From Chloroflexota bacterium (GTDB lineage: Bacteria > Chloroflexota > Dehalococcoidia > DSTF01 > JACRBR01), in contig JANXYW010000099.1 in NCBI GenBank assembly GCA_025355835.1, forward strand, positions 1 through 7,471: a DNA stretch of 7,471 nucleotides. The letters are read 5' to 3'. Positions 1-7,101 of this stretch are shown here, one piece after another. The notes under the pieces are model-generated. The model was not told the DNA's origin. It did no database searches and saw only the letters and a list, made by a program, of their open reading frames with translations. A program made the translations under genes and the position numbers. The number at the start of each line of letters is the position of its first letter. The stretch's first letter is position 1.

Positions 1-5
1 CTCAC

Positions 6-19
6 TTGAACGCGGTCAA
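6..19. promoter_or_regulatory. Imperfect palindrome at the start site of the left-edge promoter
   Basis: The sequence TTGAACGCGGTCAA is a 14-bp palindrome with a CGCG centre and TTGA/TCAA outer arms. One mismatched pair (positions 10 and 15) separates the centre from the arms. It lies where transcription from the promoter at 24-51 is expected to begin (about position 17), which is a typical place for a repressor operator. No regulator is encoded in the window, so an operator role is inference. It could also be chance in GC-rich DNA. Confidence 0.3.
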
Positions 20-23
20 ACGC

Positions 24-51
24 ATAATAGACCGCTCCCAGCGCTTGTCAA
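24..51 (-). promoter_or_regulatory. Strong sigma70-type promoter reading out of the left edge
   Basis: On the minus strand a perfect -35 hexamer TTGACA (51-46) is followed after 16 bp by TATTAT (29-24), a five-of-six match to the -10 consensus. The start of transcription would be near position 17, so the gene it drives lies outside the window to the left. The promoter sits 67 bp beyond the truB stop, so the next gene has its own start besides any readthrough from the nusA-truB operon. Genes that often follow truB are ribF, rpsO and pnp, but nothing here shows which one follows. Confidence 0.7.
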
Positions 52-52
52 G

Positions 53-94
53 CGAATCTCGGCCGAATCTGGCGCGAATCTGGACAGATTCGCG
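53..94 (-). repeat. Three 11-bp-phased AGATTCG repeats plus one inverted copy upstream of the left promoter
   Basis: Read on the minus strand, the heptamer AGATTCG occurs at 81-75, 70-64 and 59-53, at exact 11-bp steps. An inverted copy (CGAATCT on the minus strand) lies at 92-86. The last direct copy ends one base before the TTGACA -35 element. A spacing of one helical turn places all direct copies on the same face of the DNA, as in activator or repressor arrays. The repeat is seen directly. The role as a binding array is inference. Confidence 0.55.
73..94 (-). repeat. Perfect 9-bp inverted repeat between truB and the left promoter
   Basis: The arms CGCGAATCT (73-81) and AGATTCGCG (86-94) are perfectly complementary around a four-base spacer. 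In a truB transcript this would fold into a stable hairpin starting 23 nt after the stop codon. It could end or protect the 3' end of the operon mRNA, but no U-run follows, so it is not a standard intrinsic terminator. The arms share the AGATTCG heptamer of the neighbouring repeats, so it may instead be part of a protein-binding array. Confidence 0.45.
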
Positions 95-117
95 GATTTG
101 CCCCGGATACGCCCGTT

Positions 118-999
118 TTACCCCGTTCCGACGACCTTCTCCGGATGCCAGCGCCCGTCGCCGCGAGGCCGCAACACCCCCAGGAACTCACCTTCAGCCG
201 AGTACGCGCGGCACAGATCCGCCGCCCTCGACGACTCGAACGCGATGTCGCGCCCACACGTCACATCGACGCTGCGTTCGCTACCGAGAATCGCCGCCGC
301 CCGCCGCTCCACCGCGCGATCCGCAGCAAGAAGCGCTTCACCGAGCCGGCCGTCACTCGCCAGCACGGTCAGCTCCTCCGGTGCACGCGCGTCCGTGACG
401 TGGAAGCCGCCGCTGCTCGTCCGTCGCAGTCCCGACAGGTGCGCGCCGCAGCCGAGCCGCAGTCCCAGGTCGTGCGCGATCGAGCGGATGTACGTCCCCT
501 TGCCGCATCGCACTTCGATCTCAGCAACGCTATCGCTGTACGAGTGAAACGTGGCACGCTCGACATACACCGTGCGTGAAGCCACCGCCACTTCCGCGCC
601 CTCGCGCGCGTACTGGTACAGCGGCTTGCCCGCGACCTTGATCGCGCTAAACACCGGCGGCGTCTGCACGATCTCGCCGACAAACTCCGCCAGTGCGGCC
701 TCTATCGTCGCTGCAGTCACATCCGATGCGTCGCCGTTCCATGTGACAGCACCCGTCGAGTCATACGTGTCCGTCGCCTCGCCGAAGCGAACGGACGCGA
801 CGTACGTCTTCAGTGCATCGTCCATGTACTCGATGAAGCGCGTCGCGTAGCCGACCGCAACCGGCAGCACGCCCGACGCCAGCGGATCGAGCGTGCCGGC
901 GTGTCCGACGCGCCGCACGCCCGTCAGCCGCCGCACCATCGACACCATCGAGAACGACGTCACGCCTGACGGCTTGTCGACGATGAGAAAGCCGTTCAC
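118..999 (-). CDS. truB: tRNA pseudouridine(55) synthase TruB
   Basis: TruB isomerises U55 in the T-loop of elongator tRNAs to pseudouridine and acts as a tRNA chaperone in the cytoplasm. The 293-aa product, normal for the family, opens with VNGFLIVDKPSGVTS, the usual TruB N-terminus. It carries the catalytic motif GTLDPLASGVLP with the nucleophilic aspartate at residue 38, and a KGTYIRSIAHDLG motif further on. The last 60 or so residues look like the small C-terminal PUA-like domain. The start is the GTG at 999-997, which overlaps the TGA of the preceding methyltransferase gene (GTGA). The frame stays open 588 nt further upstream, but that part lies inside the methyltransferase gene and shows no TruB similarity. 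The Shine-Dalgarno is weak, which fits translational coupling. It is the last gene of the operon. Confidence 0.96.
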   Translation of the reverse strand: MNGFLIVDKPSGVTSFSMVSMVRRLTGVRRVGHAGTLDPLASGVLPVAVGYATRFIEYMDDALKTYVASVRFGEATDTYDSTGAVTWNGDASDVTAATIEAALAEFVGEIVQTPPVFSAIKVAGKPLYQYAREGAEVAVASRTVYVERATFHSYSDSVAEIEVRCGKGTYIRSIAHDLGLRLGCGAHLSGLRRTSSGGFHVTDARAPEELTVLASDGRLGEALLAADRAVERRAAAILGSERSVDVTCGRDIAFESSRAADLCRAYSAEGEFLGVLRPRGDGRWHPEKVVGTG

Positions 1000-2090
1000 G
1001 CACGCACCATCACGAACGCCGTTACCGACAACCCGCGCAGCAGCATCCGATGCTTCGAGAGCACCTGCAGGGCAGGCGGCATCGCCCGCATCAGCACCGC
1101 CGCCTCGCCCGTCAGCCAGACGCAGCGGCCGCCCGGGCGCAGCACGCGCGCGATCTCGCGCAGCGATCGCGCGTACAGGCGATCCAGTCCGGCCATCGTG
1201 CCCATCTGCCGCCCGTACGGCGGATTCGTGATCACGACGTCGACGCTCGCCTGCGACAACGGCAGCCGCGTCGCGTCCCAACGCGAAAGCGCCGCCTGCT
1301 TGCCGGCGTTCATCCGCGCGGCCTTGAGCGCTTCCTTGTCGAGATCTCCACCGAGCAGCAGTGACGTGCGCTCCGCCTCCGCGCGCTCGCGCAGAATCGT
1401 GCCCGCGCCCGCCATCGGATCGAGGCACACGTCGTCGGCGCGCGGCTCCGAGAGCATCACGAGCGCGCGTGCCACAGTCGGCTTCAGCGAAGCCGGCAGA
1501 TGCGCGCGCTTGTATCGCCGCTGCGCCATCTCGTCGCCGGAAAGCCGCAGCCCCACCAGCGTCCGCTCGCCCACGACATGCACCCACACCTCGATCGCCG
1601 CCACCACGCCGCTCGCCGTCCAGCGCGGCAGCAATCCGCCGATCGCCGCGATGAACGGGGCATCAATGTCGTCGCGATGGAACGGATGCTTGCCGGCGAC
1701 GCGCGCCACAATCTTGTACGTGCGCGCCTTCGTCTTCGGCCGGAAGGAGTTGTGCGCCAGCAGCGCCCGTTCGAGCGGCGCGCGCTCCAGCGCCCGCGCG
1801 AGGATCTTCGGCGCGCCACGCGCAGCAGGCGTCGGCGCATCGAAGATAATCTGGAACACGTCCTCGAGCAGCCCGCAGCGCAGTACGGGCGCTAGATCGG
1901 GCGCGTTGAACACGACGATGCCGTCGCGCTTATCGATGCGTGAAATCGTCTCGCGCACGGTCGCGCCGGCTTCGGTGAGCTCGGCGGAGGCCAGCGACTC
2001 CAACCCCGGCACCACGAGCGCGTAGTACACAGCCGGCGCCGGCTTCGGCGGACGCGGACCCGGCGCCGTAGGGCGCCTACGCGGAGGCAT
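996..2090 (-). CDS. THUMP-domain Rossmann-fold RNA (guanine-N2)-methyltransferase-like protein
   Basis: This 364-aa protein has the layout of the UPF0020/Trm14-TrmN/RlmL-type enzymes, which methylate the exocyclic N2 of guanine in tRNA or rRNA using S-adenosylmethionine. A Pro/Arg-rich N-terminus (1-20) precedes a ferredoxin-like/THUMP RNA-binding part (about 21-185). The linker RRYKRAHLPASLKPTVARAL (191-210) is typical just before the catalytic fold. Motif I is DPMAGAGTI (224-232), the acidic SAM-ribose position lies in GGDLD (247-251), and the catalytic motif IV is NPPYG (289-293). NPPY points to base-amino methylation rather than m5C. The first ATG has GAGG nine bases upstream and lies within the end of the GNAT gene (14-nt overlap). 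The conserved part starts only at residue 21, so a later GTG start there is possible. Its target cannot be read from sequence; tRNA m2G (position 6 type) is the best guess. Confidence 0.85.
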   Translation of the reverse strand: MPPRRRPTAPGPRPPKPAPAVYYALVVPGLESLASAELTEAGATVRETISRIDKRDGIVVFNAPDLAPVLRCGLLEDVFQIIFDAPTPAARGAPKILARALERAPLERALLAHNSFRPKTKARTYKIVARVAGKHPFHRDDIDAPFIAAIGGLLPRWTASGVVAAIEVWVHVVGERTLVGLRLSGDEMAQRRYKRAHLPASLKPTVARALVMLSEPRADDVCLDPMAGAGTILRERAEAERTSLLLGGDLDKEALKAARMNAGKQAALSRWDATRLPLSQASVDVVITNPPYGRQMGTMAGLDRLYARSLREIARVLRPGGRCVWLTGEAAVLMRAMPPALQVLSKHRMLLRGLSVTAFVMVRA

Positions 2091-2634
2091 GCTCCCGCGC
2101 CTCGAATTCGCGGCGTAGGATGGCCATGATCTCTTCGTCCCGATAGCAGCCGTCGTCGTAGTGGTGCTCGCGCCGCCGGCCTTCGGAGACGAAGCCGATC
2201 TTCTCGTACACGTGCATCGCTACGATGTTGTCCGGCTCGACGCTCAGTTCGACTCGATGCAAGTTCAGGTGCCGGAATCCCCAACGCACCATCGCGCGCA
2301 CAGCGTCCGAACCGTAGCCGGCGTTGCGGTCCTCCGCGCGCCAGATGCCCACACCGATCAGCGCGTTGCGGTTGCGCTGGTCAATGTGAAACAAGTCGAT
2401 ATCGCCGACGGCACGTCCCGCGGCCTCGATGATCAACCGCACGACCGTGGCGTCCGGATCGGCGGCCCAGCTCTCGAACTCCAGCTCCAACTGGTGCAGT
2501 GATTCCGGCGGCTCGTGCCAGTCGCGCAGCCGCTGACCCAGCGCGTCCGCCGTCTGAGATGCTTCCCAGCACGCCTGCACGTCTTCGCGCTCCCACGCAC
2601 GCAAGACCACGCGTTCGCCTGCGATCCAGGCCAT
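2077..2634 (-). CDS. RimJ/RimL-like GNAT family N-acetyltransferase
   Basis: The 185-aa product is a single GNAT domain of the Acetyltransf_3 type (RimJ, RimL, SpeG relatives). It would transfer an acetyl group from acetyl-CoA to an amine. It opens with a usual beta-1 (GERVVLRAWEREDV). The acetyl-CoA pyrophosphate loop is RNAGYGSDAVRAMVRWGF (103-120), and the C-terminal signature is N-x-V-A-M-x-V-Y-E-K-I-G-F (136-148) with the conserved Tyr143. The ATG overlaps the rbfA stop by one base (TAATG), so it is probably translationally coupled to rbfA. RimJ in E. coli acetylates ribosomal protein S5 and aids 30S assembly, so a ribosomal-protein target would fit this operon. That is inference: small-molecule amines and antibiotics are also substrates in the family. 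Confidence 0.85.
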   Translation of the reverse strand: MAWIAGERVVLRAWEREDVQACWEASQTADALGQRLRDWHEPPESLHQLELEFESWAADPDATVVRLIIEAAGRAVGDIDLFHIDQRNRNALIGVGIWRAEDRNAGYGSDAVRAMVRWGFRHLNLHRVELSVEPDNIVAMHVYEKIGFVSEGRRREHHYDDGCYRDEEIMAILRREFEAREHASA

Positions 2635-2993
2635 TAGAGTGTGTCTCCTCGTTCTTCTGCTGTCTTCCGCATCAAGTCCGTCATCACCTGTGCCTCCGCC
2701 ATCGACGTGTCGCTCAGAAACGAGACGTCGGGGGCGTAGCGCAGCGTCAGCCGCCGCGACAACTCACGCCGCAAGTACGGACGCGCGTGATCCAGCGCCG
2801 CCAGCGTCGACGTGCGTTCTTCGTCCGTGCCCAGCACGCTCACGTACGCCAGCGCGTGCCGCAGGTCCGGCGACACATCGACATGCGTCACCGTCACGAT
2901 GCCGCCGATCCGCGGGTCGTCCAGATCCGACCGTAGGAGTTCACTGAGCTCCGTACGCAGCATTTCGTTGACGCGTTCAGTTCGTCGGGACAT
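2634..2993 (-). CDS. rbfA: 30S ribosome-binding factor RbfA
   Basis: RbfA is a small KH-fold protein that binds the immature 30S subunit and helps 16S rRNA 5'-end maturation and cold adaptation. The product (119 aa from the ATG at 2993) begins SRRTERVNEMLRTELSELL like its relatives, has the family DDPRIGG motif, the strand VTVTHVDVSPDLRHALAYVS, and the C-terminal LRYAPDVSFLSDTSM signature. A GTG at 3032 would add 13 residues (through MSRRT). These extra residues are not family-like and would put a perfect 9-bp hairpin inside the gene, so I prefer 2993. The doubt is real because GAGGAA, the better ribosome-binding sequence, lies upstream of the GTG, while the ATG has only GAG five bases away. 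The stop forms TAATG with the GNAT start. Confidence 0.93.
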   Translation of the reverse strand: MSRRTERVNEMLRTELSELLRSDLDDPRIGGIVTVTHVDVSPDLRHALAYVSVLGTDEERTSTLAALDHARPYLRRELSRRLTLRYAPDVSFLSDTSMAEAQVMTDLMRKTAEERGDTL

Positions 2994-3007
2994 CTGGCTC
3001 AAACACA

Positions 3008-3030
3008 GACGGCCGGGCGAACCGGCCGTC
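3008..3030 (-). promoter_or_regulatory. Perfect 9-bp hairpin in the infB-rbfA gap, next to an SD-preceded ATGTGA
   Basis: In the transcript GACGGCCGG (3030-3022) pairs without mismatch to CCGGCCGTC (3016-3008) around a five-base TTCGC loop. Just upstream, GAGGAA stands nine bases before an ATG (3034) that is followed directly by TGA, a start-stop pair that overlaps the hairpin foot. The rbfA ATG at 2993 comes 14 nt after the stem. No U-run follows (TGTGTTTGAG), so a terminator is unlikely. An mRNA-processing site or a block to ribosome access that sets the rbfA/infB ratio is more plausible. The structure is seen; the role is inferred. Confidence 0.55.
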
Positions 3031-3053
3031 ACATGCGTTCGTCTTCCTCGCTG

Positions 3054-4862
3054 TTACGTATCGCGTTCGATGCGGAAGAATTCGATGACGTCGCCCTCTT
3101 CGAAGCTGTCGAAACCATCGATCTGGATGCCGCACTCGAAGTTCGTCTGCACCTCGCGCACATCTTCCTGGAATCGCTTCAGCGTCGAGAGCTTGCCCTC
3201 GGCGATGACCGCGCCGTTGCGCTGCAATCGCGCGGTGTCTGTGCGCACGATCGTGCCATCACGCACGTACGCGCCAGCGATCGAGTTCTTGCGCGCCACA
3301 CGGAACACCTTCCGCACCTCGGCATGCGCCGTGATGACCTCTTTGAAGGTCGGCTCCAACATGCCCGTCAGCGCTTTGTCGACATCCTCAACGATCTTGT
3401 AGATGATGTTGTAGTGGCGGATATCGACCTTGTCGGTCGTCGCGATGCGTTCCGCGCCGCCTTCGGTGCCCGTGTTGAAGGCGATGATGATCCCCTTCGA
3501 TGCGATCGCCAGCATGACATCGGATTCCGTCACCGCGCCCGAGCCGGTGTGGATGATCTTCACCTTCACCTGCTCGTTCGTCAGCCGCTCCAGCGATGAG
3601 CGGATCGGCTCGATCGAACCCTGCACATCCGTCTTGAGGATGATGTTCAGTTCCTTGAGCTTGCCGGCGCTGATCTCGCCGAACAGCGTGTCGAGCGTGA
3701 CGTGCGCCTGCTGGTGCATCGCCGCTGCCTCGCGTTGGCGGATGCGCTCCGTGACCGTCGTACGCGCCGACTTCTCGTCCGGCATCACGACCAGCATCTC
3801 GCCGGCCTTCGGCACCGATTGCAGCCCGAGGATCTCGGCCGGAGCCGACGGACCGGCCGACTTGATGCGCTTGCCGTGCTCGTTGAGCATCGCCTTGACG
3901 CGGCCCATCGTCTCGCCCACGACCACATAGTCGCCATCGCGCAACGTGCCCGTCTTCACCAGCACGGTGGCCAGCGGCCCGCGCGTCTTGCTCAGCTCGG
4001 CTTCCACCACGATGCCGATCGCCTCGCGGTCCGGGTTCGCCTTCAGATCCAGCACTTCCGACACGACGAGAATGTTGCTCAACAGATCGTCGAGCCCCAC
4101 CTTCGACCGCGCCGACACCGCCACCATCGGCGTATCACCGCCCCACTCCTCGACCACCACGCCTGCGTCCGAGAGTTCCTTCTTCACACGATCCGGGTTC
4201 GCGTCCTCCAGATCGATCTTGTTCAGCGCCACCACGATCGGCACGCCGGCCGCTTTCGCGTGGTCAATCGCTTCTTTCGTCTGCGGCATAACGCCGTCAT
4301 CTGCGGCGACGACCAGCACCGCGACGTCCGTCACCTGCGCGCCGCGCGCGCGCATGGCCGTGAACGCCTCGTGACCGGGCGTATCGAGGAAGGTGATGTC
4401 GTGATCGTTGACGTGCACCTGGTACGCACCGATGTGCTGCGTGATGCCGCCGTGCTCCGAAGCCGTCACCTTCGTCTCGCGGATCGCGTCGAGCAAGCTC
4501 GTCTTGCCGTGATCGACGTGACCCATGATCGTCACGACCGGTGGCCGCGGCTGCAGCTTCGTTTCGTCTTCCTCGATCGTCTGCTTCCCGGACGCGCGCT
4601 CGACCAGTACTTCGCGTTGATCCTGCGCGTGCGTCTCGACCGCCTCGAACCCCATGTCCGTCGCAACGATCGCCGCCGTGTCGAAGTCGATGACCTGATT
4701 GATCGACGCCATGACGCCGTTCTTCATCAGCTCTTTGATCACTTCGACCGGCGAGACGTGCATCAGATCGCCCAGATCCTTTACGGAGAGGACGCGCGGT
4801 ATCTCGACCATCTTGGCCGGCGCGACTGGGGCTTCGGGCTTAACTTCGGCGTCTGTCGTCAT
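3054..4862 (-). CDS. infB: Translation initiation factor IF-2
   Basis: IF2 is the GTPase that places fMet-tRNA on the 30S subunit and promotes subunit joining. The 602-aa protein has one IF2_N module (about 24-75) and then the GTPase domain: G1 GHVDHGKT (114-121), the G2 region GGITQHIGAY (138-147), G3 DTPGHE (160-165), G4 NKID (214-217), G5 SARSK (250-254). Domains II, III and IV follow, including the VQGSIEP stretch of domain III and a C-terminal domain ending FEEGDVIEFF. The long Ala/Pro/Lys-rich N-terminal region of proteobacterial and actinobacterial IF2 is absent, giving the short form also known from Thermus and Chloroflexota. The start ATG has GGGAG only three bases upstream, which is close. 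A 73-nt gap separates it from ylxR and a 60-nt gap from rbfA. Confidence 0.98.
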   Translation of the reverse strand: MTTDAEVKPEAPVAPAKMVEIPRVLSVKDLGDLMHVSPVEVIKELMKNGVMASINQVIDFDTAAIVATDMGFEAVETHAQDQREVLVERASGKQTIEEDETKLQPRPPVVTIMGHVDHGKTSLLDAIRETKVTASEHGGITQHIGAYQVHVNDHDITFLDTPGHEAFTAMRARGAQVTDVAVLVVAADDGVMPQTKEAIDHAKAAGVPIVVALNKIDLEDANPDRVKKELSDAGVVVEEWGGDTPMVAVSARSKVGLDDLLSNILVVSEVLDLKANPDREAIGIVVEAELSKTRGPLATVLVKTGTLRDGDYVVVGETMGRVKAMLNEHGKRIKSAGPSAPAEILGLQSVPKAGEMLVVMPDEKSARTTVTERIRQREAAAMHQQAHVTLDTLFGEISAGKLKELNIILKTDVQGSIEPIRSSLERLTNEQVKVKIIHTGSGAVTESDVMLAIASKGIIIAFNTGTEGGAERIATTDKVDIRHYNIIYKIVEDVDKALTGMLEPTFKEVITAHAEVRKVFRVARKNSIAGAYVRDGTIVRTDTARLQRNGAVIAEGKLSTLKRFQEDVREVQTNFECGIQIDGFDSFEEGDVIEFFRIERDT

Positions 4863-4869
4863 ATGCTCC

Positions 4870-4939
4870 CGTTCGAGCGCACGCCCTCAGCGCACATCTC
4901 TCATTTCCGAACCGCACGTCTTCGGCGTACGTCCCTCAG
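4870..4939 (-). repeat. Imperfect direct repeat in the ylxR-infB gap
   Basis: On the minus strand CTGAGGGACGTACGCCGAA (4939-4921) and CTGAGGGCGTGCGCTCGAA (4890-4872) align closely once a one-base gap is allowed in each. The first copy overlaps the ylxR stop codon and the second ends about ten bases before the infB start. It may be a small duplication or a protein or RNA contact site. No function can be assigned. Confidence 0.35.
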
Positions 4940-5235
4940 TCCTGCGCCGCGAGTCCTTCCGCGTGCGCTTTGAGTTGCTCCAGATCCTCCGCCGGTACCG
5001 AGACCTTCAGCGCCCGCGTCAGCCGTTCCTTCTTCAGCGCCTCGTCCCAGCACGCGCGAGTCTCGTGCACGTAGGCGCCGCGGCCGTTCTTCTTGCCCGT
5101 CGCATCCAGCTCGACGCGACCCTCAGGAGTGCGCACGACGCGCACCAGCCCGCGCTTCGCTTCCGTGCCTCGGCACGCGATGCACGTCCGCAGCGGCACA
5201 TGCTTTGGGCGCAGCGCTTGCTTCGCCTCAGCCAT
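4936..5235 (-). CDS. ylxR: YlxR/RnpM family RNA-binding protein (DUF448)
   Basis: This 99-aa protein has the family signatures RTCIACR (17-23) and GRGAYVHE (51-58), followed by a conserved Cys-Trp (62-63). The fold is a small RNA-binding domain; the Bacillus subtilis relative has been renamed RnpM because it binds and modulates RNase P RNA. The gene sits between nusA and infB as in most bacteria. Its ATG follows the nusA stop after one base (TAACATG), with GGAG inside the nusA end as ribosome-binding site, so it is almost certainly translationally coupled. The L7Ae-like ylxQ that often comes next in Bacillota is missing. The length is normal for the family. Confidence 0.93.
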   Translation of the reverse strand: MAEAKQALRPKHVPLRTCIACRGTEAKRGLVRVVRTPEGRVELDATGKKNGRGAYVHETRACWDEALKKERLTRALKVSVPAEDLEQLKAHAEGLAAQD

Positions 5236-5236
5236 G

Positions 5237-6763
<1,527 letters not shown>

Positions 6764-6765
6764 AA

Positions 6766-6795
6766 GAAAAGTCCCTGAACCGGAAAAGCCCCTGA
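6766..6795 (-). repeat. Tandem 13-bp direct repeat carrying the nusA ribosome-binding site
   Basis: On the minus strand TCAGGGGCTTTTC (6795-6783) and TCAGGGACTTTTC (6778-6766) differ at one base and are spaced 17 bp start to start. The second copy provides the AGGGA ribosome-binding site two bases short of the nusA ATG at its far end. The first copy is a near-identical decoy starting six nucleotides after the leader terminator U-run. The repeat is clear. Whether it binds ribosomes, NusA or nothing is unknown. Confidence 0.6.
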
Positions 6796-6801
6796 TCGAA
6801 C

Positions 6802-6824
6802 AAAAAAGCCGGCTCGCGCCGACT
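6802..6824 (-). terminator. Intrinsic terminator in the nusA leader (attenuator)
   Basis: On the transcript strand AGTCGGC (6824-6818) pairs with GCCGGCT (6813-6807) around a GCGA tetraloop (GNRA class). It forms seven pairs, one of them U-G, and is followed by six U (6807-6802). It lies downstream of the promoter at 6856-6885 and 39 nt before the nusA ATG, so it would stop transcripts before any gene is read. The stem is short, as expected for a terminator whose efficiency depends on a factor. NusA-dependent attenuation of nusA operons is known from Bacillus subtilis; the parallel here is inference. I see no obvious strong antiterminator fold. Confidence 0.75.
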
Positions 6825-6855
6825 CCTAAAAGAAAATATCTCCAGAGCTACCCTC

Positions 6856-6885
6856 AGTATAGAGACTTCACCCGCAACCTGACAA
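6856..6885 (-). promoter_or_regulatory. Promoter of the nusA-truB operon
   Basis: The minus strand shows TTGTCA (6885-6880), 18 bp, then TATACT (6861-6856). Both hexamers match the sigma70-type consensus at five of six positions. The start site would be near 6849, giving a leader of roughly 85 nt before the nusA ATG. CCCGC and GCGGG arms flank the -35 element (6890-6886 and 6875-6871) as a short inverted repeat that could be an operator. Upstream of it the GATT-repeat cluster begins after 13 bp. Confidence 0.75.
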
Positions 6886-6898
6886 GCGGGCCCGGGGG

Positions 6899-7028
6899 GA
6901 ACCACGGATTACGCAGATTTCGCAGAAGGGGACGGCTGGGGAACAAGGATTACGCGGATTTCACGGAAGGGGTTGGTGCGCGGACGGGGGGACGGGAACC
7001 ACAGATGGCACCGATTTCACAGATGGGC
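6899..7028. repeat. Three copies of a ~33-bp repeat built of 9-bp GATT units
   Basis: Copies lie at 6899-6931, 6941-6972 and 6996-7028. Each begins GAAC, continues with one GATT- or GATG-containing 9-mer, then GATTTC plus CGC, CAC or CACAG, and ends near GAAGGGG or GATGGGC. Within a copy the units step every 9 bp (for example GGATTACGC then AGATTTCGC). Similar runs of ACAGATTxCACAGATT are scattered between genes in many environmental bacterial genomes. The cluster directly precedes the nusA promoter. It has no CRISPR-like regular spacers, and no coding potential is claimed. Confidence 0.65.
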
Positions 7029-7071
7029 CGGGCCGGCTCGCGAACTCGTCGCCCGCACCGACGGCCCGGCC
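7026..7071. repeat. 10-bp perfect inverted repeat
   Basis: GGCCGGGCCG (7026-7035) is exactly complementary to CGGCCCGGCC (7062-7071) across a 26-base spacer. The left arm overlaps the last GATT-type repeat copy. In either transcript it would form a very GC-rich stem without a following U-run. It could act as a transcript-end structure for the upstream secreted-protein gene, but its all-G/C composition makes chance plausible. Confidence 0.4.
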
Positions 7072-7101
7072 AGGAACGACCGCTCGAGCCGCAAAACGCC
7101 C

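Noticed and set aside
1000..1587. Upstream extension of the truB frame
   Set aside because: The extension lies wholly inside the THUMP methyltransferase gene in another frame. The GTG at 999 gives exactly the conserved TruB N-terminus.
2994..3032. RbfA starting at GTG 3032
   Set aside because: The 13 added residues are unlike the family and encode a perfect hairpin. It is not fully excluded, because the better ribosome-binding sequence lies upstream of this codon.
3702..4973. 423-codon open frame on the plus strand opposite infB
   Set aside because: It is a shadow of the IF2 gene with Arg/His-rich, repetitive composition and no domain.
6899..7028. CRISPR-like array
   Set aside because: The copies are imperfect, internally periodic (9 bp) and separated by unequal 9- and 23-bp stretches, with no cas genes.
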